A DNA stretch of 64,000 nucleotides from Flabesymbios commensalis (GCA_964017125.1 OZ024902.1:106746560-106810559), one strand, 5' to 3'; counted from the stretch's first letter, positions 11,406 to 23,734 are shown. Translations and numbers: made by a program. Notes: generated from the sequence alone by a model not told the origin.

Positions 11406-11704
11406 TTACCAAACTATCTGTCCTATAGATAAAACTATAATTATTATAATAATTTCTATGTAGAGTACCCTTTTCGATGTTTCCTTCGTTTTGGATGTTT
11501 ATTCATTATTGAGACCCCCTTCTTTGTGTGTTGACTGTTCAGTCAGACTGTTGTAATCAAATGACATACATGACAATTGACATGTGTAATTTAAATTTGC
11601 TCTAATTTTGATCAAATTAGGCGAGCCGGTTCCGGCCTTGTCCACACCAGCAATACATACAGCCACCTGTCACACCCTTTGGACCTCCGGGCCTGTGATT
11701 ATGA

Positions 11705-11810
11705 TATGCTTACCGACGCTGTATGTTTTGATGAAGCGTTCACAACCGCAGCAGGTACAGCCGCTGCCATGTTTTGTGAACAGCTAGGCTTACCACCCAT
11801 GCAATAAACG
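11705..11810. repeat. Second copy of the GTGAACAGCTAGG block
   Basis: It matches 11229-11325, including CAGCCGCTGCCATG and CATGCAATAAAC. It lies directly beside the right target duplication of the 3.9-kb element. Confidence 0.55.
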
Positions 11811-11941
11811 AGCGTTAATAATGTAGAAACTGATATGATAGGTAAACAGCTAACTATTCCTCTGCAAGAAATGCATATGTTAATCGTCTGACAGATATTG
11901 TTATTATAGGAAAATGTCATTAATATTAACATATAAGCATG

Positions 11942-11978
11942 AAATGAAATAGAATAGAATAGAATAGAATAGAATCTT
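11942..11978. repeat. (AGAAT)n microsatellite
   Basis: About six pure copies of a pentamer, AGAATAGAATAGAAT and on. 11979-12356 has no supported gene. Confidence 0.9.
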
Positions 11979-12689
11979 ATCGACCCGCTGCGAGCTAATT
12001 CCGCAGCTGTCTGTGGTGACCTGCTCCGCAGGGCTACAGCGACTCCAAGCCTCCATGGGCCTGGAGAAGCGAGCATCCACCTATTTCCCCACTCCCGTAC
12101 CCCCTCCCACCTTCTAATTTTTATATCTACTTTACTCCCCCCGCCTATTTTGCTTTAATGGGGTCCACACCCTTAGATCAGTCCCTCTCCCTCTTCTGTG
12201 TTTCTTCTCTGATCATGAGTTATACCCCCAGTTAACCTGAAAGTCCGCATAGCACCTAAAATTGACAGCTGAGCCAGATATTTTTAATCAATCAACTCAG
12301 CAGCTAGACCTTGTCAACTGCACTCTTCGCCTCTACTCATGTTGCTACTAACGTAGTAGTCCAAGGGCTCAGAGTCGAATACCTCACCCCCCCCCTCTTT
12401 ATACCTCACATACTAGGATGTCTGGAGGTCTAGAAAAGCCATGTTAGTCACATGATTTGCAGTTGCAAAGAATCAGACTATCTAATCCAAGATGGACACC
12501 ACTCTGTAAATTTTTGGCCATTTTGGGCACATTCATTTTTATCAGTGTTTATTCATTTTTAAAAATAATAGCTTTAGTCTGAGCCTAACCTTGTTTTGTT
12601 ACATATACAATGTTTTTTTGATGTTTCTTACAGATTTTTTTCTGCTGAATTCAATCAAAACCGATGAGTGCTAGCACAAAAAGTTTGGT

Positions 12690-13125
12690 CATTTTTTTAA
12701 TTCAAGGTCAAAGGTCAATTTTAAGGTCAAATATGATTTTTCAACAAATGAAGCTAGGAACAAGACTAGTGTAATACCTTAATTTCATATGATTTTGACT
12801 GTGCTATCCATTTTTTAAGTTATGTTAATTATTTGAGGTCATCTTCAAGGTCAAAAGGTCAATTTTAAAGTCAAGTGGGAGGAAATGTCATTTTTACTAA
12901 GAAAACCTAGGAACATATGTAATACCCCTTTTTCTGTAGGCCTACATTCTTTGCCATTTTGAGCATATTGGGAAATTATTCATTAAAAAAATAATCGCTT
13001 TTCTGCTGAATTCAAATCCGATTAGCTAGGAGCAAGTGTAATACCTCAATTTTATATGATTTTGACTCTGTTTCCATTTTCGAAATTATTTTAATTATCC
13101 AAGGTCATCTTCAAGGTCAAGAGGT
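12690..13125 (+). repeat. ~150-bp AGGTCA-rich satellite, left arm block 1
   Basis: About three diverged copies. The unit contains AAGCTAGGAACAAGTGTAAT, ACCTC, TTTCATATGATTTTGACTG, then AAGGTCATCTTCAAGGTCAA and ATCATTTTTAC. The array is split by the foldback element at 13126. Confidence 0.75.
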
Positions 13126-13550
13126 CAAACACTGTATGTACATGATATAACGTTCGTTAAGGTCCAATTTTCGTCATTCATGAATGAACGTAACGAGGAC
13201 ATGCTGGGGACGTAGTCATAATAACCCTAACGTCCCCAGAACGTCCCAATAACGTTACATTTATGTTTTACGTTCTAAGGACGTAAATGGGAGTTCACAG
13301 AATTACGTCCTAAGTACGAATACTGTTTTACGTCATAACGTCCCCACAACGTACAGCATTTCGTTTTTAGGACGTAACTCTGTGAGCTCCCATTTACATC
13401 CTTAGAATGTAAATCATAAATGTAACGTTATAGGGACGTTCTGGCGACGTTAGGGTTATTTTGAGTACGTCCTTAGCACGTCCTCATTACGTTCATCCAT
13501 GCATGACGAAAATAGGACCTTAACGAACGTTATATTACGTACAGTGTTTG
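13126..13550. mobile_element. 425-bp foldback element, CAAACACTGTA termini (copy 1)
   Basis: CAAACACTGTATGTACATGA at the left is mirrored by ...TACGTACAGTGTTTG at the right. Inverted pairing continues through GTTCGTTAAGGTCCAATTTT, CATAATAACCCTAACGTCCC and AACGTTACATTTATG to a ~45-bp non-palindromic core (about 13317-13362). It interrupts the AGGTCA satellite, which resumes at about 13552. It has no frame of its own. Confidence 0.8.
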
Positions 13551-13969
13551 CAGGGAGGAAATATCATTTTTACAAAGAAAAGTTAGGAACATGTGTAATA
13601 CCCCTTTTCTGTACATTTTTTGCCCTTTTTAACATATTGGGAAATTATTCATTAAAAAATAACTTTAGTCCAAGCCTAACCTTGTTTTGTTACATATACA
13701 ATGTTTTTTTGATGTTTCTTATATATTTTTTCCTGCTGAATTCAAATCCGATGAGTGCTAGCTTGAAAAGTTTAAGCATTTTTTTAAAATTCACGGTCAA
13801 AAGTCACTTTCGATGTCAAATATGATTTTTCAACAAATTAAGCGAGGAACAAGTGTAATACCTCTATTTCATGTGATTTTGACTGGGCTATTCATTTCTA
13901 AAATTATTTTAATTATTTAAAATCATCTTCAAGGTCAAAAGGTCAATTTCAAAGTCATTTAAGAGAATA
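13551..13969 (+). repeat. ~150-bp AGGTCA-rich satellite, left arm block 2
   Basis: About two to three copies continue from block 1. They also contain the terminal-type segment TGAATTCAAATCCGATGAGTG, which links this block to 12646-12680 and 26178-26200. The last five bases (GAATA) form the left target duplication of gypsy element 1. Confidence 0.75.
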
Positions 13970-14365
13970 TGTGGGGTAAGCGTCTCACCGTCCGTAACTG
14001 CTCAACTTTCCCCGATCATTGACGAGTGACGGGGTCCGCCAAGCCTCGTTCTGACTAGACCACGCCACGATGCGAGCGCGCCTGTAGCGAGGCGCACTAG
14101 CTAGTTAACTCAAAGCCACTAAAGCGGGCATACATACCGTCAAGAGCTCAGGGGCCTAGCCGCATGGCACCGATCACCGCGCTCCACTTGGGAACTGTGT
14201 GTTATATGAATGTCTAGACTTCAATAAAGTGAGATATACCTGAAGAATGATTTAATGAGCATTATTTAATCCCGTCGTCCCAACAGAGGAGTTAATAGAA
14301 GATGGTGGAACGTAAACCTTCAAAATATTCATGTCGGTAACACGATCGATCCACCACCCCCCCAT
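13970..14365 (+). repeat. 5' LTR of gypsy element 1
   Basis: Starts TGTGGGGT and ends CCACCCCCCCAT; 396 bp. It matches 20943-21332 along its whole length. A CAATAAAG polyadenylation-type signal lies near 14222. Confidence 0.9.
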
Positions 14366-16453
14366 ATTGGTGACCTGATGTTGAACTTAATCCCAGTTTC
14401 ATTGAAGCATATCGCTTTCCCTGAGCAATAAAAAACCATCGATTTTCAGCCAGAAACGATAGTTTTTTTTTTAAATAAGGGATTTTTCAAAAAATGAAAC
14501 TTTATTGCAAGGTACGTGGTGATCGTAGGTCAAAAATACTAATATGCGAGTGAAGTTAGCTAGAAAGGTTATCTGAACAGAGGTTTTTGCGTTAAAACAG
14601 CGAAAAATTTGATAGATTTTTCCAGAAACCCACGTGGTTTTGACATTTTCAAGATGGCGGATCTTGCAGACATCTAGCCTAGACCTAGACAAATTCATAT
14701 TAGACGGAATAGTCTACTTTCATAAATTATAACCGATTTCAATGTTATTCTCTCAATTACGCCACTGTCGGCGACTGAGAGGATGATATTTTAAAATTTT
14801 AGTATATTAAACCGTTTTTGCCACCTCATTCGGGTGACGCGGTTTTTCATGAGAATACCCGCCATATTTTTTATTGGGTACGCAAAAATTTTCTACGGAT
14901 CGAAATTATGCCTCGACTCAGACAGCTTTTAAGTAGGATTAGATCCACTTAAAACTGTTCGTCTGAAATATATGTGAATAAAAAGTCCTATTTGATCTAT
15001 TAAAACATCATTGTTAGGATTGTAGGTCAATATTTTATGACTGTAATCATAACTTTTATTTCAGTGGTAGCAGTGTTATTTTAATGTGAATCGGTAAGTG
15101 GCCGCCATTTTGGTAGCCAGTGACCCTCATTTAGCTCAATTGGCTGCGAGATAGCCTCACGTGTTCCCGCCCACCCGTCATGCACTGCGGTGTCACCCCA
15201 TCTGCTCAGATCGGCATAATTAACATAAATTAGGCCGCCATTTTGAATTAGCGACACGAACGGCCAATGGCGCTCACATGTCAAAGCCACATAGACCTAC
15301 ATGGCGTCTGGAAATAAAATAAGACTGAAATAAATTTTTCCAAAATATCTTTCTCAGTCAGGAAAGAGAGACTGATTTTATTTTAATTGTATTACTAAAT
15401 ATTGCAAATCAGGTCGCACATTCACTCATCGGGCGATATTTTTGTGAATGACACATCAGTAGTCTACCTTTTCCAGACAGCTCTGAACTGCTAAATATGT
15501 TAATGAGTTCTGAGTCGACCACACGCACACCACGTGCACAGTGCACGGTAGCCGAGACACACACCAACCGACAGTGTACTACCATGCACACAACCCGCAC
15601 ATTATACGAGCGTACAGTCCAAATCGTTGGGCACTAGACTACAAGCACCGATACAAATCGAAGCGAGTGATCGATTCGAATGTCGATAAGAATAATTCTC
15701 ATGGTGAACATTTAAAAAAAAAAAAGGGGGATGTTCATTACGGGAAATATTCAGCAATAGAATTATTTAAGCAGTCTTTATAGACATCTGTCAGTAAAAA
15801 AATTCAATAAGTGATTCTATAAATTAAGACGAACTGTACTCGCATAAGACATTCAGCCTGTTTTTAACGAGAATGAAATTTTCTCGGGATGGGCATGATT
15901 TAATTATTTCTTATTAAATCTAAATTGAGACTTGACAGTTGAACTACGGTGACTACTTTGATACATTGTATGTTTTTGGACTTGTGTTGAATTTTTTTTC
16001 AAAACTGGTCGAATAACCAAATATTATAAACATATAGTTTAGAATAGCAATTTAGCATTTATTCTGGCATTTGTTTTGCATGCAATTAACGACCTACAAT
16101 CACCACGATTAATATGTTTAATGTCATACTGTAAACCTTTCCACAGGTACATTTCTGCATAAAGACTTCTCAGTCATTTCAGCAACCCCTGCACTCTACA
16201 CTCTACACTCTACACTCTACTATCTGCAAATCTACATGGACAATCTTCATAAACAGAATTATCTCACATCTAGACTTTTCTCAAGCTAGACAACTTGGCA
16301 CGCGGTTTCCCACACAGAGTGCGGCGATGAAACTAGTTGGTATGTTTTACATGCATACCATTTCAATACCCGTCTGAGATTGCAAAGTAGCCAATAGGCT
16401 AGCAACTCAGACGTTTCACTATTTAAACTAATTTCAACAAATAACTTTTCAAA
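14366..16453 (+). other. Leader of gypsy element 1, with primer-binding site
   Basis: ATTGGTGACC directly after the LTR is the likely primer-binding site. The next 2 kb is non-coding but shares blocks with the leader of element 2, for example CCCACGTGGTTTTGACATTT and TTACGCCACTGTC. Conservation between two families suggests a retained packaging or regulatory role, which is inference. Confidence 0.7.
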
Positions 16454-17592
16454 ATGGCTGCGAGAGGCGACAGTGAAGGTTTTGTGTCATCACCCCTCGA
16501 CGGACAAGGGGCTCGTCACAAAGATTCGTATTACCCGATGAGTGATGAAAATGCAGCAGAACTTAGAGACACGGATGCTGAGTTTCGCTGATTAAAAGCT
16601 GATTTCCTGCGGATCGCACGCAATAGACGTAAGAGAGGGTTGTCACGGAGTGAATCATCAAGAAGCCCTTCGCCGGTCAGACGTCAACCTCCACGACGTT
16701 CAGCTAATCTGCCGAAATTCAAGATAGCAACTTTTTACAAAACGGATGTGGAGTTTTGGTTTAATTAAATCGAAACACAATTTGATTTACACCAGATAAC
16801 AGACGATGATGAACGTTACAGATTGACATGTGCTGCACTCTCTGGCGAAGTAGCGTCCGATGTTAGAGACGTTTTATTACAACCGTTCCTCACTCATAAG
16901 AACGAAAATTTGAAAGTGATCCTAATCGAACGACGAGGCTTAACGACACTGGAAAGAGTCAACAAGGTGATTTCAGGTGAAAAACTTGGATTCGACATAC
17001 CGTCAAAATTTCTTAGGCGGTTGCAGAAGACAGCTGGCTTTGGTACAAAAGCGGTAGTAGGCAAGGCCGTTATCCGCCAAGCCTTCATTCGACAAATGCC
17101 GCCTTCAGTACGTGCGCACTTAGCTACACAACCAGATAGTGCGTCGCTAGAGACTTTGGCCATGTTGGCCGACCATGCTGTTGCCGCTGAGAAGGACGTC
17201 GATGAGGCTAAGCCGGGGGTTGCTGAGATAAACGTCAGTGAGAGCGAAAAGCTCGCTGGACTGTTGGAAGACCTGTCTCGCAGGCTCAAGAAACTAGAGT
17301 CAGCCACAGCCAAGACATACAGACACTCACAATCAACCGAGAACCTTGCCGCCAAGACACAGTTCGTCCTGAATGTTCAAGCAAAATCTTTTATACCTAA
17401 TAATCAAGCTGTTACTAGGCAAGATGTATCAAATAATAACAAAAGTCGTTCTAACGCACCGCCTCCGCAAACCACGCAAAGTAACGTTGCTCAACTGATC
17501 GACACAGCCGATGCACCTGTTTGTTTTTATCACCAAACATTCGGTGACAGAGCAAGCACGTGCAGAGAACCTTGCGCGTTTTCTTTAAACTA
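16454..17592 (+). pseudogene. gag remnant of gypsy element 1
   Basis: The conserved gypsy Gag core is readable (FLRRLQKTAGFG, AFIRQMPPSVRAHLA), followed by a Lys/Ser-rich linker and a C-terminal Cys-His box with CFYHQTFGDRASTCREPC. It is the structural protein of the family and aligns with 31683-32876 of element 2. Broken. Confidence 0.85.
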
Positions 17593-20510
17593 ATTGGCCA
17601 GAGCAAGGCAGCAACTCTTGCATCTGGCGAAATAACTGAGGCGCGACATGGCTCTGCGGATGTTTCCTTCCCCAGCTTATCCACCCCTAAGTTATTATAC
17701 GTCACAGACAAACACAACAAGTGTAACTATTTAATCGACACGGGCGCAGCGGTCAGCGTGTTACCAAAGTCTTGTGCTAACAATACTTCAGACGCTGCCT
17801 GCCTGCCCCTAGTTGCAGCTAAAAATATTACTATAAACACCTACGGTATTTGTAGACGCGTCGTCGACGCTGGTCTTAAACGAGATCTCGCGTGACTTTC
17901 ATAGTAGCGGACGTCAAACAACCAATCATAGGAGCTGATTTTCTCATGCATTACAGCTTACTGGTAGACTTAAAAAGTCGTTGTCTGAGAGACATGCGAA
18001 CTGGCTTAGCTATACCAGCTACCTAATCGTCTATTAAACCGTTATCACTGAATAGAATCGACACTGTTCAGAACGACTACACGAAGTTATTAGGTCAGTT
18101 TCCGGAGCTGACTCGTCCTACAACGAAGGGCGAACCGGTTGAACACGGTATAACACACAAGATAGTGACAAAAGGCCACCCAGTGTTCGCGTGCCCACGA
18201 CGTTTAGCACCTGATAAACTAGTCACTGCGAAACGCGAGTTTGATGACATGATTAAGTTGGGCGTTATCGAACCCAGCGACAGTGAGTGGTCGTCAGCCC
18301 TTCATAAAGTGCCTAAAAAAACAGAGATTGGACACCGTGCCGAGATTATAGAAGTTTAAATGCTCAAACAGTACCGGATCGATACCCGATTCCACACATA
18401 CAAGAAGCTACCCAACGTTTAGCGGGGTCGAAAGTTTTTTCAATAATAGACTTAGTACGGACATACTACCAGATACCAGTCGAATCGTCTGACGTGCATA
18501 AAACAGCGGTTACAACACCTTTCGGCTTGTTCAATTTCACTAGGGCATAGTTTGGCTTAAGAAATTCCGTTTTATTGATCACGTTACGCGCGGATTAGAT
18601 TTCGTGTTCGTATATTTGGACGATCTGTTAGCAGCCACTTTCATTTTTTAGTAAAAAACTAACTCCCGCAGAGACACGTTACAGTGCGTTCGATCGCGAA
18701 CTTTTAGCAGTGTACGCTACTATCAGACATTTCAGGCACAATTAAGAAGGCTGTTATTTTTTTGTGAACACCGACCATAAGCCTTTAACTTTCGTAATGT
18801 CATCAGTCACCGAACGCCTGTCACTGCGACAAACAAAGCAGTTGGCTTTTATCGCCGATTTACAACAGATATAAGAAATGTGAAAGGAGAGACAAATTTC
18901 GTGGCCGACGCTTTGTCACGACCGACCGTGTCCTTCATTGACAATACATCAACCATAAATTATAAAGATTTAAGTACAGATCAAGCTTTGGATTCAGAAT
19001 TCACGCAGCTGCCACATTCAAAGTCATCTACCATGAATTTTAAATTGCTCAAATAATTTGATAACAATTTGATTTGGTGTGGTGTATCAACAGGACACAT
19101 TCGGAATGAATATAGACATTGCTAAGTTGTGTCGTTCTTGTAAAGGTTGCTAGACCGCTATAATATCTCGCCATAATAAGCCAGTTTTCGGCAGATTCGA
19201 CGAACCCACAGAGAGATTTGACCACATACATATAGATATAGTCGGACCCTTGCCGTATGCCGATGGTGTCAGATATCTACTGACTTGCGTAGATCGTTTC
19301 ACACGTTGGCCGGAAGCTATACCGCTAGTGGATATAAGAGCCGAAACGGTCGCCAATGCCTTCTTTAGCGGGTGGATAGCACGGTTTGGGACTCCCGCCA
19401 CTATCACCACGGATAGGGGCGCCCAGTTCGAATCAAAATTATGGGATGGTTTATGTAACCAGTAGGAAACCGCACAACGAGCTACCACCCCCAATCGAAT
19501 GGCATGGTCGAACGTTTCCACCGTCAACTTAAAGCAGCCATTATGACACACGAATCACCGAATCCATGGACAATGACGCTACCTGCTGTATTGCTAGGAA
19601 CACTTCCCGCCGTTAAAAAGTTATTGGGTTGGTCAGCCGCCGAAATCGTTTACGGAACGACACTCAGACTGCCGTGCGAATTTTCACATAAATATAACGT
19701 TGACGCACATACAGACTTAGATAACTATTCTGATAAGCTCCGCGTGGCCATGTCGCGTATACGTCTTTACCCACCGCGTGACTCAACTCAGAACAACATT
19801 TTTCCACATGTATTTTTGCGACGAATAGCCTTTGACCGTTCCTCACGACGGCCTGCGTAAGGTTATCGTGAGGAGCGGCAGAGTCATGAAAATCCTAGTT
19901 AAAGGCAAGGTAGAAACGGTCTCCCTTGATCGAGTTAAGCTTGCACACTTAGACAACGAGCCCGCCATAGGTACAGAAAAACAGCGTAAAACGCAAAATA
20001 ATAGGAAAAATAAAAAAAATACTGCGACAGTTCGAAGGGAACCGGCTCCCAAACAGAATTCCGAAAAGAAGAGAGCTGAACCGAAAGCGAAAACACAGAC
20101 ACGGTCTGTGGCGGTTCAACATGGTACGAATTTGGCTACTACTTCACAGCATAATGCTAATAGAGTTAATTTGCCTCAACAATTCACCCCTTATGTAGCG
20201 CCGCATTCGCGAATCCCCGCCGTTTCCCGCGCTAGCGGGAGCGACGGAGGTTTCACATGTAGGCCTACATGTAGGCCTACCTTTACACTTACAGGTTAAA
20301 ACCCCCAATTCAAACGAAACGATCAAACCACCAAATGTTCAAAACAATTCGAATATCGCCAAAGGCGACCAAATTGTACCAGACGCAACTGTAAAACAAA
20401 CCAGAATTGGTCGAAAAATCCACACTCCAGCACGTTTCGTACAGATGGTCCACGCTTTAGTAGCGCCTAACGACATCTACTGCGGGACCAGCTGCACAAG
20501 CCATAACAAT
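17593..20510 (+). pseudogene. pol remnant of gypsy element 1
   Basis: Parts in order: aspartic protease (YLIDTGAAVSVLPKSC near 17730), reverse transcriptase start (PRRLAPDKLVTAKREFDDMI near 18195), RNase H (from about 18640), integrase core ([12 protein letters not shown] near 19410) and a GPY/F-like C-terminal module near 19840-19960, with a basic Lys/Thr/Gln-rich tail. The internal region is shorter than in element 2. Broken in several places; not functional as it stands. Confidence 0.85.
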
Positions 20511-20942
20511 AATAATTTGTAAATATAAAGTTTGCCAGGCCTGGCGTAATTATGTTAATGATGTCAAATGTTACTTAATTAGGTTACTTATAGAAGTAAT
20601 TTTATTATCAAGTACTAATGTATTAATTCGATTCATGAAGGTTGGCTGTTACCCGTAGCGCAGCAGCATAATTCGCAAAAAAATTAGAAAGGAACATTGG
20701 TGTTAAAAGGATTGGAACATTGGTGTTAAGAGGATTATAACTCAGATATAATTATTAAATATTAACTCGTTATGCTGCGCCTAGGATGTTACCAACCACC
20801 AACGCTGTATTTTCACAAATGCCTGTTTTTACTGTTTTGATTACTGTATATTGGTTTTGTGTGTTTCCCAGACGGAGCGACGAACCGACGCTACCACCAC
20901 AAGTTGGCTTGGTTCATACGTTTACACTTAACCCGGGGGTAA
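20511..20942 (+). other. 3' non-coding part and polypurine-like tract of gypsy element 1
   Basis: Non-coding DNA ends in CCCGGGGGTAA immediately before the 3' LTR. The same CCCGGGGGTAA precedes the 3' LTR of element 2, so it probably serves as the plus-strand primer region. Confidence 0.65.
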
Positions 20943-21332
20943 TGTGGGGTTAGCGTCTCACCGTCCGTAACTGCTCGGCTTTTTCCGATCATTGACGAAT
21001 GACCCCTAAGCCTCGTTCTGACTAGACCACGCCATGATGCGAGCACGCCTGTAGCACGGCGCACCAGCCAGTTAACTCAAAGCCACTGAAGCGGGCGGAC
21101 ATACCGTCAAGAGCTCAGGGGCCTAGCCGCATGGCACCGATCGCAGCGCTCCACTTGGGAACTGTGTGTTATATGAATGTCTAGACTTCAATAAAGTGAG
21201 AAATACCTGAAGAATGATTTAATGAGCATTATTTAATCCCGTCGTCCCGACGGAGGAGTTAATGGAAGATGGTGGAACGTAAACCTTCAACATATTCATG
21301 TCGGCAACACGATCGATCCACCACCCCCCCAT
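20943..21332 (+). repeat. 3' LTR of gypsy element 1
   Basis: 390 bp, starting TGTGGGGT and ending CCACCCCCCCAT. About 93% identical to the 5' copy by eye, including one small length difference. Confidence 0.9.
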
Positions 21333-21337
21333 AAATA

Positions 21338-21716
21338 TATCCTTTTTAACAAGTAATGCTACGAGCACGTATAATAATACCTCTTTTTCATGGGATTTTG
21401 ACAGAAAAATCCATTCATAATATAATTTTGTAAACATGCTGTAAGTGAAATGATCAGGTGACAGAAACGTAAAGCTAGGAACATGTGTAATACCTCTTTT
21501 TCGTGGAATTTTGACTGAAAAATCCATTTATAGTATTATTTTGGTGATTCAAGCTAGTCATCTTCTTGATGGTTATTATAGATTTTTTTGTGCTGAATTT
21601 AAATCCGATAAGTGCCAGCTTGAAAAGTTTGAGCATTTTTGTAAATTCAAGGACAAAGGTCAATTTTAAGATTAATTATGATTTTTCAACTAATGAAGCT
21701 TGGGGAACAAGTGTTC
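21338..21716 (+). repeat. ~150-bp AGGTCA-rich satellite, left arm block 3
   Basis: Continues the array after gypsy element 1, with GTAATACCTCTTTTTCATGG and ATTTTGACTGAAAAATCCAT. It includes AACATGCTGTAAGTGAAATG, which pairs with the right arm near 25830. The array breaks off after GGGGAACAAGTG. Confidence 0.75.
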
Positions 21717-22955
21717 AAAGCGCATCTTTCCACGCAGAAAGCAAGTATACCTTTGATTACGTTACCCGGCTTCAGAATCAAAAAGCAGAACTCTGAAGCG
21801 ATGAGAAAGTATACTCAGGCATTTTCAACTACTCTTCTCACTCTGCTATGTCTAAGTCATATTCCTGTGTGGAGATGGTTTTATCATGTTTAACAGCCAT
21901 TTTCTTATTTCAATAGCATCGTCTGTAACGTAACAAAAAGGTATAGGCTGTGTCCATCCAGGTAGTGTGTCAGCTTCTTATCAACTTCTATTGTACTTAA
22001 TTGCCTTGAACAAGCTTGTATCGCGGGAGGCGCCTCCATCTGAACCGCTACGTTCAGCCCCAATATTTACATATAAGAATTTATAATTTGAATTAACAAA
22101 AGCCATCAACACTAAGCTATGAAACCCTTTAGAAATGTATTTGAGGCATCCACCATTTGCTGGGCATTTCCAATCTAGGGCTCCTAAGGCATCATAAAAG
22201 TATCATTTTTTTCAGGAAACCTTCTGAGACATATGTTCCATTCAGCTGATGATGAACATTTTATGAACTGTTCTACGATATTCTCAATTATGGCATCGCA
22301 CGTGGTTATGATGATGACGATTGTGTTACTGGCAACGCGAAAACCACAGGAGAGAGATTGATATGTTTCCCCGGTGGTTATAGATGATTATATATGGCCA
22401 GTCTTAAATCCGGTAAAATAGCCTCATGAAGCTGTGTGTTTTTTCAATGCGATGTCTCACTCTGCCAAGAATTTGTTGGAAGAGGTCCTCATCCAGACGT
22501 AGAGAGTTCTTCCTTCAAAATGTGGCAACCAGGCGAGAGTCTTAATAGAAACACAACTGTGAAATTAATTTTCCTCAAGATCTATTTACACAAATAAAGC
22601 AGTCCATTTTTTTTAAAATAGGGGTCCGTACAAAGATACATACCTCACATAAACGGCATAATTATGACCCTAGTAGCCGTATCATAACTGAACAATGACC
22701 TCAGTGCACATTGACTGTGGCACCCGTAAAGTGATCATTAAACAACCTCATGGTAACCTCATGGAAGCGGCGCAGACCACGTGTTTTGCAGGTAAAAGTA
22801 AGCTTCGCCGTCTGTTAAACTCATGCTGCCCGTGAGGTAACCTTTCAATTACATCAACCTCAATCTGGCCGTAAAAATGAAAAAAAAACGTAAAGAAACA
22901 GTCATTTTTTAGGCGCAATTAACTGACCAGGAGAGCTTTCCTTTAACTTAGATCT
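21717..22955. other. Unidentified 1.24-kb block interrupting the satellite
   Basis: The satellite stops at AACAAGTG (21716) and resumes at ACTTTCATGTGATTTTGACT (about 22970), so this block is probably an insertion. I see no clear terminal repeats, target duplication or coding frame. Content is mixed and less AT-rich than the satellite. Confidence 0.45.
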
Positions 22956-23505
22956 AGCTTTTCAACCTCACTTTCATGTGATTTTGACTGGGTAATCTAT
23001 TTGTTATATTATCTTCATGAACCCAAATTCATTTACAAGATCAAAAAATCAATTTCAAGGTCAAGTAAGCAAAAATATCATTTTTACCAAATAAAACTAG
23101 GAACATGTGTATACCTTTTTTTCGTAGGATTCAAATCTATTTATGGTATTACTTTGGTGATTCAAGGTTATCTTCATGATCGAAAGGTCAATTCTAGGGT
23201 TAAAAATGCGAAAATATGATTTTTAAGTAGCAAAAATGGGAAGCAGTGTAATACCCGGTACGTCTTTTTTGCGCAATTTTGACTGAATAATCCATTTATG
23301 TTACTATTTTGATGATTAAAGATCATATTCAAGGTGAAAAGGTCAATTTCAAGGTAAAGTAGAGTAAAATATTATTTTACATATGAAGCTATAGGAAGGT
23401 GTGTAATAACTCTTTTTCGCGTGATTTAGACTGAAAAATCCATGTCTTCTATTATTTTGCTGATTTGAGGTCATGCTCAAGGTCAAAAAGTTAATTTCAG
23501 GATGA
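22956..23505 (+). repeat. ~150-bp AGGTCA-rich satellite, left arm block 4
   Basis: About four diverged copies, each with TTTTGACTG, a TCCATTT motif and AAGGTCAA. Units are more diverged than in block 1. Confidence 0.75.
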
Positions 23506-23534
23506 AATAGGATGTGTAGTATATATGCTACAGG

Positions 23535-23710
23535 ATATTTAGGTGTTAAAGTCTGAAGGAAACGTTTTAACGGTCGACTAGGAGGTGTAAAAGTGCAATG
23601 AGAAAGCGTTAAAGGACAATAAGGATGTATTGAAGATCAATGAGGAGGAATATCAACGGGCAATGAGGAGACGTTAAAGGGCTCAAAGAGGCACTGAAGT
23701 ACGACCAGTG
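23535..23710 (+). repeat. ~24-bp minisatellite, left array
   Basis: Repeats of the type GGGCAATGAGGAGACGTTAA appear about seven times in diverged form. They are the complement of the much longer array at 24765-25800, placing the two arrays in inverted orientation around the LINE. Confidence 0.65.
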
Positions 23711-23734
23711 CCACATGCATAATAGAGTGATGCC

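Larger units (their letters stand above)
7770..11697. mobile_element. 3.9-kb TIR-bounded non-autonomous element with 8-bp TSD
   Basis: Left end CACAGGCCCCGAGGTCCAA and right end (reverse complement) CACAGGCCCGGAGGTCCAA begin inverted repeats that align for about 115 bp (7770-7888 and 11583-11697). They share the stretch around GTATGTATTGCT and GGAACCGGCTC. The flanks read ATTATGTT (7762-7769) and ATTATGAT (11698-11705), a 7-of-8 target duplication. An 8-bp duplication fits hAT, but no transposase frame is present. The interior holds hairpin-family repeats, a foldback element and short direct repeats, so it is either a passive carrier or a chance pairing of two repeat copies. Confidence 0.6.
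13970..21332 (+). mobile_element. Gypsy element 1: broken Ty3/gypsy LTR retrotransposon, CsRn1-like
   Basis: A 7.4-kb fossil with two LTRs, a ~2.1-kb leader, gag, and pol in the order protease, reverse transcriptase, RNase H, integrase. Flanks GAATA and AAATA fit a 5-bp target duplication, and the split satellite rejoins cleanly across it. The Gag end has a Cys-His motif of the CFYH...FGD...C...PC kind typical of CsRn1/Kabuki relatives (established knowledge), and the primer site starts TTGGTGACC as expected for a tRNA-Trp primer. The LTR pair is about 93% identical by eye, so it is an old insertion, older than element 2. It is clearly broken, with roughly ten or more disabling changes. Confidence 0.9.

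Noticed and set aside
13499-13825. 108-codon plus-strand frame
   Set aside because: It spans the end of a foldback element and the satellite, so it is not one gene.
16894-17355. 153-codon minus-strand frame
   Set aside because: Antisense shadow of the gypsy gag remnant.
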